Shown in pieces: positions 61,501 through 64,000 of a stretch of DNA of 64,000 bases. The notes under the pieces are model-generated. The model did no database searches and was not told where the DNA came from. It saw only the letters and a program-made list of their open reading frames with translations. The stretch covers positions 13,205,834 through 13,269,833 of the forward strand of contig OU015523.1 of assembly GCA_907165065.1 (NCBI GenBank), written 5' to 3'. This DNA comes from Caprimulgus europaeus. Taxonomy: Eukaryota > Chordata > Aves > Caprimulgiformes > Caprimulgidae. Positions within the stretch are counted from its first letter, which is position 1, and each line of letters opens with the position of its first letter. Made by a program: the position numbers and the translations under genes.

Positions 61501-64000
61501 AGCTCACTCCTGCTTTTAAGTGGCAGCTGGAAGGCAGAATCCCTGCTCAAGCCAGGGGATTTCAGGTGTCCCTGCTTCAAGTGCTGCCTGGCCAGTGAGT
61601 GTGTCATGGGAAAGGCTGCTCTGGTGTTATTCCCCACTTGGCTTATTGAGCTTGGATGACAGCAGGGAGGTGGGAGGAAAGCCCCAGGGAGTTGTATGCC
61701 ACTCCCTCTGAAGTTGCACTTTTCCACTTTGCTCTCTTGTCTCAGCTCCTGTGTTTGGAAGAATCTCTGAATCTCAAGCTCCAGAGATGTTATCTGCCAA
61801 GCAGATGTTACTGCATTTGTTGAGAACTTGCACCTGCTTTTTGCACTTTGGGGATGAGGTAGGGGGTGACTGGAAGCTGGGCAGGACATGGCTTGGTATG
61901 GAGGCTTTTAAAAGTCTATCCTGCTTTAGTGAGCTGGGGAGGTGATAAATAGAAACAGTGTAGTGATCACTCAGTTGTCATCTCTGTCATCCCAGGAGTG
62001 TTCAGGCTCATTCTGAACCAAGATTATGTGGTACTTGGAAATGAGCATTTCATGATGAAGCAACAGTGGTTACTGTGGACTTACACAACCATCTCTTATA
62101 ACAAGCCTGACTTCCCACTTCTGGTTTCTTCCTCTTTACCCTCAGGACACTTCTATCTGAATTCAGTCTTGCTCGGGTAGCTTAGAATGATAAAGTCTGT
62201 GTGGAAATTCTGGTTTTTAATGAAGTTGAATAAATGTGATTTTTCATCTGCAGTGGTGTTTTGGAAGTGGAACTGTAGCTGAAAAAAAAATCAATTCCTT
62301 CACATGCTTTTTTGTTTTAGGTATCTTGGTACATCCCCAGGGTTAGAAAGCCAACAGAAGGTGGTGTCTGTTACCAAGTCAAGGCATCACTCAGCATTTA
62401 TGTGGACAGTGTCAGTCAAATGAAGACACTATTCATATTTCCTAGCAATGCCCCCCAAAAGCCAGTTGTGGAAATTGTCAAAAGTAGTTTGTCAGTATTT
62501 TCTGAGCAATAAGTTACTTTATTGTTCCATGTGTGAAGAACAGCATCACCACATGACACCCTGGTGCATTGCTGTGTTAATAGCATGAGATGCAGAACTG
62601 TGGCAAACAGATCATAGTCTGAAGATGAGGAGAGGATTGTTGGGACTCCTGGCTATGAAAGCACTTGAGGCTTGGTTTCTTTTCCCCCATGTAGGGCTTG
62701 CTCATCAACAGCTTCCTCATGTCCATGAGGCCTCCAAGGGGCTTATTCATTCCTGTACTTTGAGCCACATGCTTCCCCAAGTGCCTACTGCATGGTAGGT
62801 AACACTGCAATGGCTCAGCTTCATTTGTTGTTGTCATCCCTACTTGCTTCAGTGCCCCTAATGGGGCCGAGAGAAGGCTTCAGAAGGGTTATGGAAGTGT
62901 TCTGCAGAGGGTGCCTCCTGTTATTGTACCAAATCAGCACACTTTTTTAATTGCTTAAGAAGGGTTCAGTGACAGTGTTGCTCTCATAACAGTATTGAAA
63001 CTTTTATCTTGGCTATGGGATGTACAGATGGAAAACAAAGAAGGAACTGAGAGATTATTTGTCTGGTCAATTGCAGACATGAGAATACACTTTTAGTTGG
63101 GATAAAGGTATTCTCATAACAAGCCTTTCATCTTCAGAGATGTGTTTCCTCACTTCCTAAGTGCAAAGACTGATCTCTGCTTTGCTCTTGTCCTAAACAA
63201 AGAAAGCACCTGCTGTACCAAAGCACAGCCAGTCCGATTCCTCCAAGTACCTGTAAATGCCCAAATATTGTCTGAAAGCAGCTGAGCTGTGGCCACAGGC
63301 TGAGTCTTACCTGGTAGGATCGGTTGTTGTCCTGTGCTGGCCACTGCAGCAGCTGTACAGAGGTGCTGCTCTGCAAAGATGTGCACAGTGGGGATGCTCT
63401 GGATGGGAGTCTGTTCTCCTGACCAGGTCACTTGTCTCGTGGGCAGAGCACTGGTGTTGGACTGTAGGTGTCAGGGGCCAGGCTCTCCTAACCAGAGAAC
63501 AGAGCCAATCTGCTCGGTGGCTTTCACACACCACTGACCTTCCCTTCATCTCTGCCACGCCTCTGTGGAGGCCTTTATGCATGGCCTTGGACAAGACAAA
63601 AACAGAGGTGGAAAGTTCCTTGATTTTAGAGCTCCTGAGCAAAACTGTATAGCTTAACTGCCTGACTGAAGCTGAACAAGCCTGGCTGAGCTTTCTGAGT
63701 TGTATATTTATACACTTGAATGACACACCTGTAACTTGAACTCTGGAAAAGACAGACCCAGGAGAGGAACCAAGGCCTGGCTGGCCTTCACTGCAATTCC
63801 AGATAGCCACTTCAAGTGACTCGGAGCCTATTGCTTCAGCTGAGGGGTAACATGAGGAGGGTTCAGCAGGATGGGACTGAAGTCCCTTACTAAAATTGAA
63901 CCCAGCTTATTTATTTTATATTTATTTATAACTGTTTGTGAAGCAAAAATGCAAGTCATTGCTTGAAAAGGGGTTGACAGCCACTGACTCGGGAGGGTGG
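58536..64000 (+). other. ATP1B1: ATP1B1 intron 2, 5' part (runs off window)
   Basis: Intron sequence starting with GTAACT. Exon 3 should begin in phase 1 and continue the peptide after ...RVAPPG. I read the stretch to the right edge and found no acceptor followed by a suitable coding sequence, so exon 3 lies beyond 64000. I see no CR1 or SINE remnant here. There is a short TTTA-rich patch at 63908-63931. Several 150-180 residue open frames exist on the opposite strand (for example 61356-61889 and 63307-63810), but they look like chance ORFs. Confidence 0.85.

Noticed and set aside
61356-61889. 177-codon frame on the - strand in ATP1B1 intron 2
   Set aside because: No splice support, no recognised domain, and composition typical of chance frames.
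61990-62035. CCCAG followed by an open stretch, considered as ATP1B1 exon 3
   Set aside because: The translated sequence does not continue the beta-1 ectodomain after RVAPPG in the required phase.
63307-63810. 167-codon frame on the - strand in ATP1B1 intron 2
   Set aside because: Same reasons: no family, no splice support, and S/C/H-rich composition.
1-64000. CRISPR arrays, tRNA/rRNA genes, retroviral LTRs, cut-and-paste transposons and microbial operons
   Set aside because: None seen. No regularly spaced direct repeats, no paired A/B boxes with a cloverleaf, no paired LTRs and no terminal inverted repeats with a transposase.

Overview
The window looks like vertebrate nuclear DNA, most likely from a bird. 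The evidence is intron-split coding sequence with GT-AG splice sites, a strong CpG island, at least one long CR1 LINE ending in the CR1 3' motif ATTCTATGATTCT, and few interspersed repeats overall. The only protein-coding gene I can identify is ATP1B1 (Na+/K+-ATPase beta-1 subunit). Its first two coding exons lie at the right end on the + strand. The encoded protein is very close to what I remember of chicken beta-1, but the N-terminal tail differs (KDKDGDGN against KANDGDGN as I recall it), so this is probably a bird other than chicken.

Layout. Bases 1 to about 54600 appear to be the intergenic region upstream of ATP1B1. It holds no convincing exon, only short chance ORFs, simple repeats and old transposable-element remnants. 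These are a 1.1 kb broken CR1 at 12425-13543, smaller CR1 pieces at 9619-9672 and 17440-17840, an older CR1/L3-like piece in reverse orientation at 41020-41415, and several MIR-like SINE relics. In mammals the region upstream of ATP1B1 is also gene-poor, which fits. From about 54600 to 56150 there is a CpG island with the ATP1B1 core promoter: a reversed CCAAT box, GC boxes and a TATA-like box. The 5' UTR has no ATG. Coding exon 1 is 55608-55707, intron 1 (2699 bp) follows, exon 2 is 58407-58535, and intron 2 runs off the right edge. Exon 3 is not in the window.

How it works together. Exons 1 and 2 encode the short cytoplasmic tail, the single membrane-spanning helix and the first residues of the ectodomain. 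The sequence around the gene carries several motif matches that fit its known hormone and Snail responsiveness in mammals: a perfect palindromic glucocorticoid-type element about 16 kb upstream, a 69-bp imperfect palindrome with inverted CAGGTG E-boxes about 0.25 kb upstream of the TATA box, and a full CRE in intron 1. These are sequence matches, not demonstrated elements. I found no operon, CRISPR array, tRNA, rRNA, phage or complete mobile system, and no clear evidence of a new biological system.
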